DNA from: Pisolithus tinctorius
Lineage: Eukaryota; Basidiomycota; Agaricomycetes; Boletales; Pisolithaceae
DNA length: 64,000 nucleotides
NCBI GenBank assembly: GCA_024663395.1
Contig: JANFAH010000024.1
Location: 186,001 to 250,000, forward strand
Direction: 5' to 3'
Below the pieces are notes generated by a model that searched no databases, was not told the origin of the DNA, and worked only from the letters and a program-made list of their open reading frames with translations. Made by a program: the position numbers and the translations under genes. This document shows, in pieces, positions 53,110 through 62,685 of this stretch. The first letter of the stretch is position 1. Each line of letters starts with the position of its first letter.

Positions 53110-54594
53110 TGGGAGGATGACTAAGCAAGACTTGCTGACTAAGTGGGGATGGAGCTTCAGATAATGGTGGTAGATAGACTCTTCCGAATGAGCCTCAACT
53201 ACCAAGGATATGAATGATGACAGATAGACCCCTTCGTGGAGCCTCAACTGTCGACGATGAGATAGGCACTGAACTGATTGCTGGACTGCTTCTTGATCGA
53301 TTCTGATTGATTCTCGGTAGCTAAGTACATGGGGGTTTATATACTGAGGGGGGAGCACTGCTTGTGACAAACAAGGCACAAACACTTGGTAAGTAATGAG
53401 TAAGGACTGAGTAATCATGATGAGTAAGCGAGAAATGAAGAGTAAGCAAGCAAAGAGGATTGGTAAGTATTGGCAATGAGCGAGTCAAGGATAGTCAAAA
53501 TATCACAGAATGAGTCAAATAGAGTCAGAAACTGAGTAAGCGCACTGATATCACATTAGGGGGTGGCGATGCAAGTCAGATCTCGGCGGAGACATCTCTA
53601 GATCCAAAGATGGCATGACAGATGGATGGTGTTTCCAAATAGGGAAGTATTAATTCCAGAATTGAAGGGCATGAGTCAGGCATCAAAGGGGGCTAGGGCG
53701 TTGGGGGTCTGTGGGGCAATGAGAGCATACGCGATCGCGTCTCCCACCCTTTCATCCTCTCAGCGAAGTTAACAAAAACTTCATGGATGGGGTTCTGATG
53801 GAGGAGGAGGAGAAGGGGGGACGTCTTCTGCTGGATCTTGCAGTAAGAAGGCAAGATGCATGTCATACTCGTCATGAATGCGATCAGGGAGGCTGGAGGA
53901 CAGTAGATTATACTGCAGCTGTCACAATGCAGGAAGAATGATGGACGAGATTGGAACAAAGACGGTGCAGGGAGCAGGGAGGAATGATCCATATGCTTCA
54001 TCAACCGGGGAGACTGAAATGACCACATAAGACCTTTCTAACCGAGTGACAGACCTGAGGCGACCAAAGAACGTCCTTCTGGAGGTCATACTGACAAGGA
54101 GAACACGCTGACCAAGCTGCATGGGAGGAGATGGGGCTGACAACGATGGGATGAACCAGGGGGCTTCAGGACGGAAGCTGGTGGGAATGCCTGGCAGATA
54201 TACGTAGCCACTGTCTCTGGCAAATGAGACAAGCGAGATGACCGACGAAGAGGTGGCCATGATTGATGGACTTAGCGAAATGAGCGTCTGATGGATGGAG
54301 TGCTGTAGAAACACGTAGGGTGCGAGGATCCTCTCCAAATTTGGAAGGAAGAATCGTGGGGCTGAGCACTTTAAGCGAGCATGGGAATGGAGTCGATATC
54401 TTTGGAAATGGTGGAGATACGACGAAAACCGGAATGCCGTACACGGGCGCTAAAAACTTTTAACGTGCGCTTAACTCGCTTCCTCTTTTCTCTTTAGCAC
54501 TGACGACTCGATCTTGTGCGAAGGATGACTGTTCACGTCCAACAGTCTTTCTACGCATGAGGCCTTTAGTCTTCATCTGCATGCATGGGCATTG

Positions 54595-54620
54595 TGCGCA
54601 ACTCGTTGACGAGTTAGGCA
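54595..54620. repeat. Palindromic repeat copy (element C, LTR end)
   Basis: TGCGCAACTCGTTGACGAGT..., close to the U3 terminus of the left LTR. Confidence 0.85.
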
Positions 54621-54787
54621 GAGTCAGCTGTAACCATGTCCACAACACCTTTGGTGTGTGACATCCACCGGCAAGAAGAAATGCAATCGTCCCTGATTGC
54701 GACCAATGCAGGGAACCCAGGGAAAACAAAAAGAAAATGAAGGAAGGAATGACAGGCAATCAGTATCGTAAGAAATGAAAAGGAAAA

Positions 54788-57700
54788 TCATGAATAGTCG
54801 TCTGAGTCATAGTCGTTATCGTTATTGGTTTCTTTGTTTTCATCGTCTGTTTCATCTTCTTCATCATTGTCGTTGTCGTTGTCGTTACTGCTGTTATTAT
54901 CTTCTTCTTCATCTCTTTCTTCTTCCATAATGCTGGGTAAGGGAGTGTGGTGAGAATAATAGGGAATGAGTCGAAACGCTGCGACACCTTGAGCAGAAAT
55001 GGTGCCATCAAGTTCTTTAAGGACATAGGAGCCTCCCTTGGTGCGACGAACGACCTCATAGGGACCAAGGTAGCGTGGCTTTGACTTGCGATCCAGTTCT
55101 TTCTCTATCTGTGTGTTGCGAACCAATACCAAATCTCCTGGCTCATAAGCTGACTTCATCAACCGTAAAGCATACCTCTTCTCAAACTGACCCTTGGAGC
55201 GTAAACGAGACTTCTGCAAAGTGGTGAAAGCGGCATTGATATCTTCCTCTCTCTTTTCCAACTGACGAATGCGAAGTGTGAGAAGCTCTTGAGACGACAT
55301 TCCAGAGTAGAATCCTTCAACGAGATAGGTAGACTCAAAGAGATCAAAAGGCAGGACAGGATCAAGACCATGTAGCAGGAAGTAGGGGCTGAATCCAGTG
55401 GAGCGACGAGTAGTGACCTTGTCTGCGAAGAATGCATGATGGACCTTGGACGGCCAAAGCGAAAGATCTCCTTCACAAGCCTTGATGATAGCTTCTCTGA
55501 TAACAAAGTGACCACGTTCTACAACTCCATTTGCCTTGGAATTATATGGGGAGATACGAATCTGGGGAATGGAGTAATGCTTCATGAGTTTCTCAAAGGC
55601 GCCCTTGACCTCACTGCCATTATCAGTGACAACCTGGGCAATAACACCATAACGACAGAAGACTTCTTCCCAGAAGAATTTAGCAAGACTGTCTGCATTG
55701 GCATGACGAAGAGCACAACCTTCTGCTGCGAGGGAAAGATCATCTCGAGCTGCGACAAGATAGCGATAACCACGTGCTTTGGGCATGAGCATGACGTCGA
55801 CGTAGACCTTCATAAAGATTCTGGGGGAAGCGGAAATGGTGATGGGAACCTCTGCTTTACGAGTGCTTCGGATCTGGCATTCATGGCAAGAGCGGACATG
55901 ATGGGCGACATCTTGGTACATCTGAGGCCAGTAAAAGCGCCGTCTGACTGTATGAAAGACTCCAAAAACTCCACGATGACCGAGTTCTTCATGAGCATGA
56001 CCAAGGATCTGGACACGGAGACGGGGATCAAAGATGACCTTGGCTGGAGGATGGGGACCTCGACGTTTAAAGAGCTGGTCTCCACGAAGGAAGAACTGGA
56101 GGGATCTGCGAATGAAGCGCTTGCGAGCAGTATTGGAAGGGAACAGGGGAAGTTCTGTAGTACGAAGGAAGTGCAGGACCCGACGTAAGAGGACATCTTG
56201 AGATGTATCATTGGAAAGGAATGATGGGAGGGTAATGGCATATGTGGATTCGTGCACAAGTCGTCGACGAGTTGCGCGAACTGAAGATGGATGGGCATCT
56301 GTAAAAAGAATATTCTCCAACCACTCATCAGCCTCTTCTGCATCAGCTTCGCCTTCTTCATACTCCTCTTCTGTAGGTTGACGTCTGGAAAGGGCATCTG
56401 GGGCTCGGTGACAAACAGCAGGGACATGAATGAGCTTAAAGTCAAAGAGAAGTATACCCTTGATCCAGCGATTGATGGTAGCGTTAGGTTGAAGATCTGG
56501 ATCATTGAGCATACCTTTGATGTACTTCGCATCAACCTCTACCCATAGATGACGAACGCCATAGAGATATAGACGGTAGTGACGAAGTGCTCTGAAGAGA
56601 CCATAGAGCTCGAGCTTAGGCTGACTGTAGCAGGATTCACGTTCATTGACGGGGAGTGAGCCATAGCGAGCAGGACGTTTGCGACCTTCTTCATCATACT
56701 GAGAGAGAACGAATCCAATGGCAACGTTACTGGTGTCAACGGAAAGAATGACCGGCAAGTCAGATGAGTAGTCAATGGGGCGAAGGGCAGGAGCAGACAA
56801 GACGGCGAGCTTCAAGGTGTCAAACGCATCTTGCTGGGGCTGACCCCAAACGAACGGAGCATTAGTACCACAGAGACCTAGGAATGAGCGAACATCCTTG
56901 GGCGTAGCGAGCGTTGGCCAGTTGACGACCTTCTTCACCTTGTGGTCGTCAGGAGAGCGACCATGAGGATGGCATGCTTGACCAAGAATGATAACACGAG
57001 GCTGGCAGATCTGAGATTTCAAGCCAGAAAACGTTCCGCCGGCATGAGCAAACCGATGCATGACTCTATGCACGTCTACAGCATGTTCCCAAATGAAGCG
57101 ACGTATGCCGGGATTCTCGGGTAACGTTTCGGCATTGCCATCGGCATCTTCATAACGGGTTGCAGGGCCTTTGACTGGCAGATCATCGATGAAAACGTTG
57201 GCAACGTGAGGGATTTCGTCCTGTAGAATGAACGCTGTACAATTCTGAAACTCCGACAGCGAGTTGGTGTAGCCTTGAGGCATGGCAGTATGGCGCAGCA
57301 AGCCAAGAGGCGTCATGAAGGATGTCAGATCTCGGCTATCGGGATGGAGTTGGCGTGCATCAAATCCTGAAAATAGATCAAAGACCGTGTAGCATTGACG
57401 ACTGGCAAATGGCTCCACAAAGTCATCCAGGATTGGTGGAACACCAGCGTCTCGAATGGTAACCTTATTCAGAGGCTGTAGATCATGAACGATACAGATC
57501 TTGCCATTCTTTTTCATAACGCAGAACCATTTGGAGCGATAGGATGATTGGGCCGGCTCATAGAGACCAGCGGTGATCTTCTCCTGAAGAAGCTGTATGA
57601 CACGTTCTCGTATGCCAGGGGGAATTGGAATGTTACGAAACTCCCATGGTTCGTGCGGCAGGACAGGAATGATGTAAGGCGAAAAGTAGTCTGAACGAAA

Positions 57701-58210
57701 GTTTCCTCTCTCCAATTCATCAAACGCCAAGGCACGCTCATTAAGCTTCATGACATGCGAAAAAAGTTTTTCCTCTTCTGGCCAGAGAAAGCCATCAGCG
57801 TTAATCTTCATGGAGGTAAGGTGCTCTTGAGTAAGCTTCCTTGTGGGAACGAACACAGGAGGGTGACATGTGAGAGGTGTGAGTGATGCGAGGGGGTCTT
57901 CTGGAAACTGGCGATGGACTCGAGCGTCCTCTGGATAGACTCCAGGCACTGGCTTGACTTTACGATCGATGCGCTTGTATGCTCCATACACTGGCTGACC
58001 TGTTTCATCGGCTGAGTCTTCCGTATCTGTAGCAAGGCTTTTTCTAAAATGTAACAAATCAAGAAAGTCAGATAGGGAATAGTAAAAATGAAGCTGTTTT
58101 TCGGTTTTCTGAATAGGAAGCAGATCTGGTGCTTTTGAAGGATTAGATAACGAAGAAGAGAAGACATCAAGACAAAAGGAGCTCTGGAAATCTGAAACTG
58201 AAGGAGGCAT
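54788..58210 (-). CDS. pol: Pol of element C (RT, RNase H, integrase) with an internal in-frame gap
   Basis: About 1140 aa from the ATG at 58210. The frame is open further upstream to 58960, overlapping gag in another frame, so the true start or frameshift point is not known. RT: CVMKKNGKICIVHDLQPLN, DLFSGFDARQLH, MPQGYTNS and FIDD (VFIDDLPV). RNase H: LSVDTSNVAIGF, KLELYGLFRAL, APDALSRR. Integrase: HEELGHRG ... CHECQ, then VDVMLMP, VTDNGSEV and NGVVERG. The tail is a very acidic Asp/Glu/Asn run without a chromodomain. Between RT and RNase H, FLGLCG is followed directly by TNAPFVW. About 21 residues present in B and A are missing there, so activity may be lost. Confidence 0.88.
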   Translation of the reverse strand: MPPSVSDFQSSFCLDVFSSSLSNPSKAPDLLPIQKTEKQLHFYYSLSDFLDLLHFRKSLATDTEDSADETGQPVYGAYKRIDRKVKPVPGVYPEDARVHRQFPEDPLASLTPLTCHPPVFVPTRKLTQEHLTSMKINADGFLWPEEEKLFSHVMKLNERALAFDELERGNFRSDYFSPYIIPVLPHEPWEFRNIPIPPGIRERVIQLLQEKITAGLYEPAQSSYRSKWFCVMKKNGKICIVHDLQPLNKVTIRDAGVPPILDDFVEPFASRQCYTVFDLFSGFDARQLHPDSRDLTSFMTPLGLLRHTAMPQGYTNSLSEFQNCTAFILQDEIPHVANVFIDDLPVKGPATRYEDADGNAETLPENPGIRRFIWEHAVDVHRVMHRFAHAGGTFSGLKSQICQPRVIILGQACHPHGRSPDDHKVKKVVNWPTLATPKDVRSFLGLCGTNAPFVWGQPQQDAFDTLKLAVLSAPALRPIDYSSDLPVILSVDTSNVAIGFVLSQYDEEGRKRPARYGSLPVNERESCYSQPKLELYGLFRALRHYRLYLYGVRHLWVEVDAKYIKGMLNDPDLQPNATINRWIKGILLFDFKLIHVPAVCHRAPDALSRRQPTEEEYEEGEADAEEADEWLENILFTDAHPSSVRATRRRLVHESTYAITLPSFLSNDTSQDVLLRRVLHFLRTTELPLFPSNTARKRFIRRSLQFFLRGDQLFKRRGPHPPAKVIFDPRLRVQILGHAHEELGHRGVFGVFHTVRRRFYWPQMYQDVAHHVRSCHECQIRSTRKAEVPITISASPRIFMKVYVDVMLMPKARGYRYLVAARDDLSLAAEGCALRHANADSLAKFFWEEVFCRYGVIAQVVTDNGSEVKGAFEKLMKHYSIPQIRISPYNSKANGVVERGHFVIREAIIKACEGDLSLWPSKVHHAFFADKVTTRRSTGFSPYFLLHGLDPVLPFDLFESTYLVEGFYSGMSSQELLTLRIRQLEKREEDINAAFTTLQKSRLRSKGQFEKRYALRLMKSAYEPGDLVLVRNTQIEKELDRKSKPRYLGPYEVVRRTKGGSYVLKELDGTISAQGVAAFRLIPYYSHHTPLPSIMEEERDEEEDNNSSNDNDNDNDEEDETDDENKETNNDNDYDSDDYS
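56252..56278. repeat. Palindromic repeat copy (inside pol of C)
   Basis: GTGCACAAGTCGTCGACGAG followed by TTGCGCG, in coding DNA between RNase H and integrase. Confidence 0.85.
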
Positions 58211-58340
58211 AGTAAGTGATGTTACAGGAGTATCTGAGCGAAGAAATGATATATGTGGGTTTAGGAGTTTAACGACTTCTCGGTCAAAGCGAGCAGACGA
58301 AGAACAAGAGAAACTATAAGTACAAGAGGGGACATACGAA

Positions 58341-61300
58341 TCAATCTTCAAAGAGCTGGAGAAATAAATGATGAGATATGGGAGAAAGTGGAGGAACACA
58401 TCCGAAAAGACCATCGGACCTGTCTTGAGTTGAACCTGAGGAAGTGGAAGCAGGAAAGTGGTCTGGGTATGAGACTGCTTCGAAAGGGGGAGGATGAGCT
58501 GAGGCTGAGGCAAAACTGACTGCACTGGCAAGGATATGAAGACTGGAGTTTGGGAATGCACCTGTGTCCTCTTCATCCACATCACCTGAATGGTCCTCTG
58601 CAGCTTCCTGCAAATGAGCGATCCATCCAGTTGGGGTACGACACATGACAACATTGCTATAAGGCTCTGGCATGGCAACTGACTCTTCACCAACAGCAGC
58701 ATTAGATATGGCTTGGGGAGCTGAGGGTAGCAATGGCATAGGAAGAGTTGGACTAGAGGAATGCTGATGCCTGCGTAAGTCGTCGTCGAGTTGTGCAGAC
58801 TGAGGCAAGGATGGGCTAGGCAGATAGAAGCGAGAGCCAACACTAGTGTTGAACATATCAGAGTCGAGTGGCAAAAGTGTGGTGGGTATATCTGGGGACA
58901 GACTGGACAAGTGGTGGGACATGCGCAACTCGTCGACGAGTTGCGTGGACTGAGAGTCATGACCTATATCTGAGGATGAACCAGGCAACTGCACATGGCT
59001 GCACAAGTCGTCGTCGAGTTGCGCAGACTGATGATGGGTGGATGGACTGGGTGCATATGGATCCCTGCACAACTCGTCGTCGAGTTGTGCGGACTGAGAG
59101 TCATGGCAAGCATCATGGGAAGTAGGGACAACTGAACCACAGTAGGAAGTATTGAAAATGGAGAATGTAGCTTCAGAGTTTGGAGTGACAGTGTCTCTAC
59201 AGAACAAAAGTGAAGCCTGGTGGGAACCATCAGTGGGCTCTTCCTGAATGATAACTGTATCTGGGGATGGGGGAGAGGGAGTCTGAGGTGGAGCAGTAAT
59301 GCCATTAGAAAGTACATGTGAAGCAGGTAGACTCGAGTCAGATGGCAGGTCTGGAGGTGGAGATGCATTGCTCTGAGTGGGAGATGCCTGTGGGAGTAGA
59401 CGAGGATAGAACCTGACATAGGCAGAACCTTCAAGCTCATGGTAATGCTCAAGCGGGGCAGGGACCTGTCGGACTAAGCGAACATCAAGCATAAGGAAGT
59501 CTTGGAAGTAGACTCCTGATTCATCAGTACCTCTTTCTCCAGCAAGTGCATGGTTTGAGTCAAGATAAAGGGAGGATAGATGGGGAGTGCGATGAGCAAG
59601 GCTAGTAAGAAGTGAGACAAGTGACTGGCGCTCTTCTCTTCTGATCTGGCGACAAATCTGGGCAAGGGTAGGATTATCCTCCAATCCACTCACATCAGTG
59701 GACTGTAACTCCTGGGTAAGCTGACCAACAAACTCCGAAGGAAAGGGACTGGTAGGAGGTGGGAATGCTTGGACTGGAATGGGATGGAACACAGGAAAGG
59801 CTGAGGCAACATCAAACCCATCTGGGGGTGATTCAGGATACAGCAGAGTAGAATCAAGTGACTGAGGGGGTGACTGCGAAGTTGATGGGGGTGGAGCGAA
59901 GACAATGGGTGAAACATGATGAGGGGTACCAACTGCTACATCTCTCATAGGTTCATCGGCTTCTTGCTGAGAATGGACAGGCTCTAGAGTCGCCATAAGA
60001 GTATCTGCAACAGATCCAAGCTGGCCTTCAGTAACACACATCTCCAGGGGGCGATCTGAATCAGCTCCAAAGACAACATAAGTTCCAGACTCTCTTTCAA
60101 CAATGCTAACCGAGTTCCCAACAGCCCAAGGACGACCAAGGAGGAGATCAAAGCCTGCATTAGTGTCTGGGGCGACGAATAGATTGGTCCAAGTCCTGGC
60201 AGCACCACAGAAGAGAGGGACATCCTGTACCAGACCTTTCAGAGTAGAGATACCTCCTTTTGCATCTCGCATATTGATGGTCTGTGACATATCGATGGGC
60301 ATGCGAATGACCGACTGGGCTACACCAGCACGAACGACATTGAGAGTAGATCCAGAGTCAATGACACCTGTTACACGACGACCATTGCAAGTCAGATTAA
60401 TAGTGATGAGGGGGCTAGATGTCAAGGCCAAGTAGGAGGATGCAGGAGGAGTTCCTTCAACAGCAGTAACAGACTTGACTGGCTGAGCCAGGGGCTGTCT
60501 CTTGAATCGCATAAGCTCCTGAAGGTGCTGAGAAACATCCCTAGATGATCCAATGACCTCCCCAACAGATACAGTCAAGGGAGTAGAAAGAATGCGCTCT
60601 ACAATGGCCTTAGAGTTGGCAGACTGTGAAAGTGATGAAGACAGGGAAGTGGTAGGAGGGAGCTTGGATTTCTTAGACCTGTCTGCAGAATCAGTGGCTT
60701 GACCAGATGGCTTTGGGACAGTGGCATCTTCCATGACAGCATCATCTCTAGTACCATCAAAGACAGCAGGATGGATGTCAACTGGTATAAAGGCAGGGGC
60801 AAGTGGTACTTTCTGTGGAGCAGGGATAGATGCAGAGGATGAGGGCTTTGGTTCTTGAGTCTCTTTCTCCTTGCCATGCGAACGAGGTGGGACAAGGACA
60901 CTGTCAAAGACAGCCTTTCTCTTCTCTTTAGTAACCTTGTTAGAACGATCCACAGCAGCAACAAGGGGTTCTTCTTCCAACTCATAAATCTCGGCACTAG
61001 ACTCTTCTTCGGCCTCTTCATGGACAACAAAGCGAACTGCATTGGCAGGCTGAGCAGCAGCTTTAGTGCGCTCATAGGCTTGCAGGATAGTCTCTTTTCC
61101 ATTGTGATAGATGCGCTGTCCATTAGGGTAGATGACCTGATGGTTTTCATCACATGCCAAAGAACCCTTCTGAATGAGATCATTAATGGCCTGGCAACTC
61201 TCAACACCATGGCCTTCAACACCACAGCCATAACAAGTGATGGTCCTTCTAGCAGGACGGGTCTGGGATGAGGAAGTAGCAGCAGGGGCAGTGGATGCAG

Positions 61301-62282
61301 GAGTAGATGCAGGAGCAGGACGAAGGGAAGGGGCACGAAGCACCTTTGCAGCGTCAGGATCCATCTTGATAGCACGATAGTAAAGGAGGGAGTAGTCTGG
61401 GTCATTGAGTGACATGCGAGAGAGAGACTTGATTAGGGTCTCAACCTCATCTTGTTTGCGAGCAGTAGGACCTTCTTTCTCCAAATTTTCAAGGTTTCTT
61501 CTGGCTTCATGGGAAGGGAGCAGAGGGCGAACACTGTCATCTCTTCCATCTGAGCGATGAGAAGCATTAGGCTGGGCCTGAGGAGCAGGGGCAGCACGAG
61601 GGCCAAGGAAGTCAAGGTCATCTGCATCAAAGCGATCACGACGAAGGACCTCTTCAGCTGACTGGCATACATCATCATAGGGGAATGGCCTGCTGATGTC
61701 AAGGTTGGGATCCTTTGTCCTGAGACGAGTTTCAACCAAGCCACGAAAGACTGGGGACAAACCAGCCCAAAAGTAGCGATTATATTCATCAACCGATATC
61801 CTTCCTTTATTCTTCAACCAACCTCCAATGCGAATGAAGCCACGGTTGTAAGCCCTAAAGTCTTGAAGAGTCATGATGGGCTGCATCCTAGACTCCAAAG
61901 CAAAGCTCTTGAGATGCCTTTCAAAGAACCTTTCATCTGATAGATCAGCATCAAAGTACTTGAGGAGATCAGCCTTCAAGTTAGCCCAATCAGGAGTGTA
62001 GTAGTGAGCCATTCCTTCAATGATCTCCTGAACATGAGCATTGCAGTACTGGAGGATTGACTCGACCATTTCCTGGTCAGAAGTGACATTGTGGTAGGCA
62101 CAGAGGTGTTCATAGTGGTCCAAGAAAGAGCGAACATGGGTATGGTCTCCTTGGAAGAGTTCTGGAGCAGACTTCATGCCAAGCAAGGGCATAGTGAGAA
62201 CAGAGCGAGCAGGGGGAGCAGCCATAGCCACTGGAACTGCTGATGATGTAGGAGGATAGATAGTGGGGATGGTGGATGACAT
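58341..62282 (-). CDS. gag: Gag-protease polyprotein of element C
   Basis: 1313 aa, uninterrupted. Gag core: ELFQGDHTHVRSFLDHYEHL and DWANLKADLLKYF, near residues 35-125. A zinc knuckle follows (CYGCGVEGHGVESC). The retropepsin has VTGVIDSGSTLNVV, then FDLLLGRPW. After that comes a Pro/Ser/Gln-rich region of about 500 residues with four copies of an AQLDDELC-like motif, each encoded by a palindromic DNA repeat. Pol begins around the gag end in a frame shifted by +1 (or -2); no slippery site or clear intron was found. Confidence 0.9.
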   Translation of the reverse strand: MSSTIPTIYPPTSSAVPVAMAAPPARSVLTMPLLGMKSAPELFQGDHTHVRSFLDHYEHLCAYHNVTSDQEMVESILQYCNAHVQEIIEGMAHYYTPDWANLKADLLKYFDADLSDERFFERHLKSFALESRMQPIMTLQDFRAYNRGFIRIGGWLKNKGRISVDEYNRYFWAGLSPVFRGLVETRLRTKDPNLDISRPFPYDDVCQSAEEVLRRDRFDADDLDFLGPRAAPAPQAQPNASHRSDGRDDSVRPLLPSHEARRNLENLEKEGPTARKQDEVETLIKSLSRMSLNDPDYSLLYYRAIKMDPDAAKVLRAPSLRPAPASTPASTAPAATSSSQTRPARRTITCYGCGVEGHGVESCQAINDLIQKGSLACDENHQVIYPNGQRIYHNGKETILQAYERTKAAAQPANAVRFVVHEEAEEESSAEIYELEEEPLVAAVDRSNKVTKEKRKAVFDSVLVPPRSHGKEKETQEPKPSSSASIPAPQKVPLAPAFIPVDIHPAVFDGTRDDAVMEDATVPKPSGQATDSADRSKKSKLPPTTSLSSSLSQSANSKAIVERILSTPLTVSVGEVIGSSRDVSQHLQELMRFKRQPLAQPVKSVTAVEGTPPASSYLALTSSPLITINLTCNGRRVTGVIDSGSTLNVVRAGVAQSVIRMPIDMSQTINMRDAKGGISTLKGLVQDVPLFCGAARTWTNLFVAPDTNAGFDLLLGRPWAVGNSVSIVERESGTYVVFGADSDRPLEMCVTEGQLGSVADTLMATLEPVHSQQEADEPMRDVAVGTPHHVSPIVFAPPPSTSQSPPQSLDSTLLYPESPPDGFDVASAFPVFHPIPVQAFPPPTSPFPSEFVGQLTQELQSTDVSGLEDNPTLAQICRQIRREERQSLVSLLTSLAHRTPHLSSLYLDSNHALAGERGTDESGVYFQDFLMLDVRLVRQVPAPLEHYHELEGSAYVRFYPRLLPQASPTQSNASPPPDLPSDSSLPASHVLSNGITAPPQTPSPPSPDTVIIQEEPTDGSHQASLLFCRDTVTPNSEATFSIFNTSYCGSVVPTSHDACHDSQSAQLDDELCRDPYAPSPSTHHQSAQLDDDLCSHVQLPGSSSDIGHDSQSTQLVDELRMSHHLSSLSPDIPTTLLPLDSDMFNTSVGSRFYLPSPSLPQSAQLDDDLRRHQHSSSPTLPMPLLPSAPQAISNAAVGEESVAMPEPYSNVVMCRTPTGWIAHLQEAAEDHSGDVDEEDTGAFPNSSLHILASAVSFASASAHPPPFEAVSYPDHFPASTSSGSTQDRSDGLFGCVPPLSPISHHLFLQLFED
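58771..59091. repeat. Cluster of four palindromic repeat copies (inside gag of C)
   Basis: Copies at 58771-58800, 58921-58950, 59001-59030 and 59066-59091. The core is AA(C/G)TCGTCG(A/T)CGAGTTG, and GACTGA follows on the right in all four, after one to two bases. On the coding strand they give the recurring AQLDDELC-like peptide. Confidence 0.9.
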
Positions 62283-62364
62283 AGTAGTGAGATATCAAGT
62301 GGGTTTCTAGAGACAAGTTTCAACAGGCTGAGTGAGCAGGGTTCTTGATCCAGGAATAACCACC

Positions 62365-62383
62365 CCTCGCGGTGGGCTCCAGA
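62365..62383 (-). promoter_or_regulatory. Primer-binding site of element C
   Basis: Directly inside the right LTR, the minus strand reads TCTGGAGCCCACCGCGAGG. TGG plus the next bases would pair with the CCA end of a tRNA ending GGTGGGCTCCA. Which tRNA it is cannot be told here. Confidence 0.7.
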
Positions 62384-62520
62384 TGTGAGTCAAAGTGTGG
62401 AAAGGCAGTGGGAACCAACCAAAACCAACACAAAAGACAAAAGTAGAGCGAGTGGTGGTGTGCCTCCGCGGAACCTGGAGTGCAGAAAACCTAAATGGGG
62501 GGGAGTTTCAATGGCAGGTG

Positions 62521-62555
62521 CTCCTAGCGCAAGTTGACGACGAGTTACGCAGGAG
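62521..62555. repeat. Palindromic repeat copy (element C, right LTR)
   Basis: CTCCTAGCGCAAGTTGACGA then CGAGTTACGCAGGAG. It differs from the left copy at three places but keeps the palindrome core. Confidence 0.85.
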
Positions 62556-62650
62556 TAGATGAATGGATGATGTCTGAGGAGGGGATGCTGAACAGAGTGA
62601 AGGTGTTCAGCCGAAAGTACTTGGGGGTAATGGACTTTTGATAGAATATG

Positions 62651-62685
62651 CTCCTGGCGCAAGTCGATGACGAGTTATGCAGGAG
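62651..62685. repeat. Palindromic repeat copy (element C, right LTR)
   Basis: Same as 53075-53109. Confidence 0.85.

Larger units (their letters stand above)
52808..54663 (-). repeat. 3' LTR of element C, 1856 bp
   Basis: Starts TGTGAGTCAAAG and ends GGTGTGTGACA. It matches the right LTR at a constant offset of 9576 bp. Beyond about the first 210 bp I see only one difference (54128 T against 63704 C). Its ORFs of up to 149 codons are not supported as genes. It contains three of the palindromes listed below. Confidence 0.9.

Noticed and set aside
52969..54338. ORFs of up to 149 codons inside the LTRs of element C
   Set aside because: Present in both LTRs only because the LTRs are copies; no domain, no codon signal, and LTRs rarely code.
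58211..58960. Upstream extension of the element C pol frame
   Set aside because: It overlaps gag in another frame and has Ser/Leu-rich, domain-free sequence; most of it is probably not translated.
60599..61405. 268-codon minus ORF inside gag of element C
   Set aside because: Alternate frame of the gag-protease ORF; no recognisable motifs.
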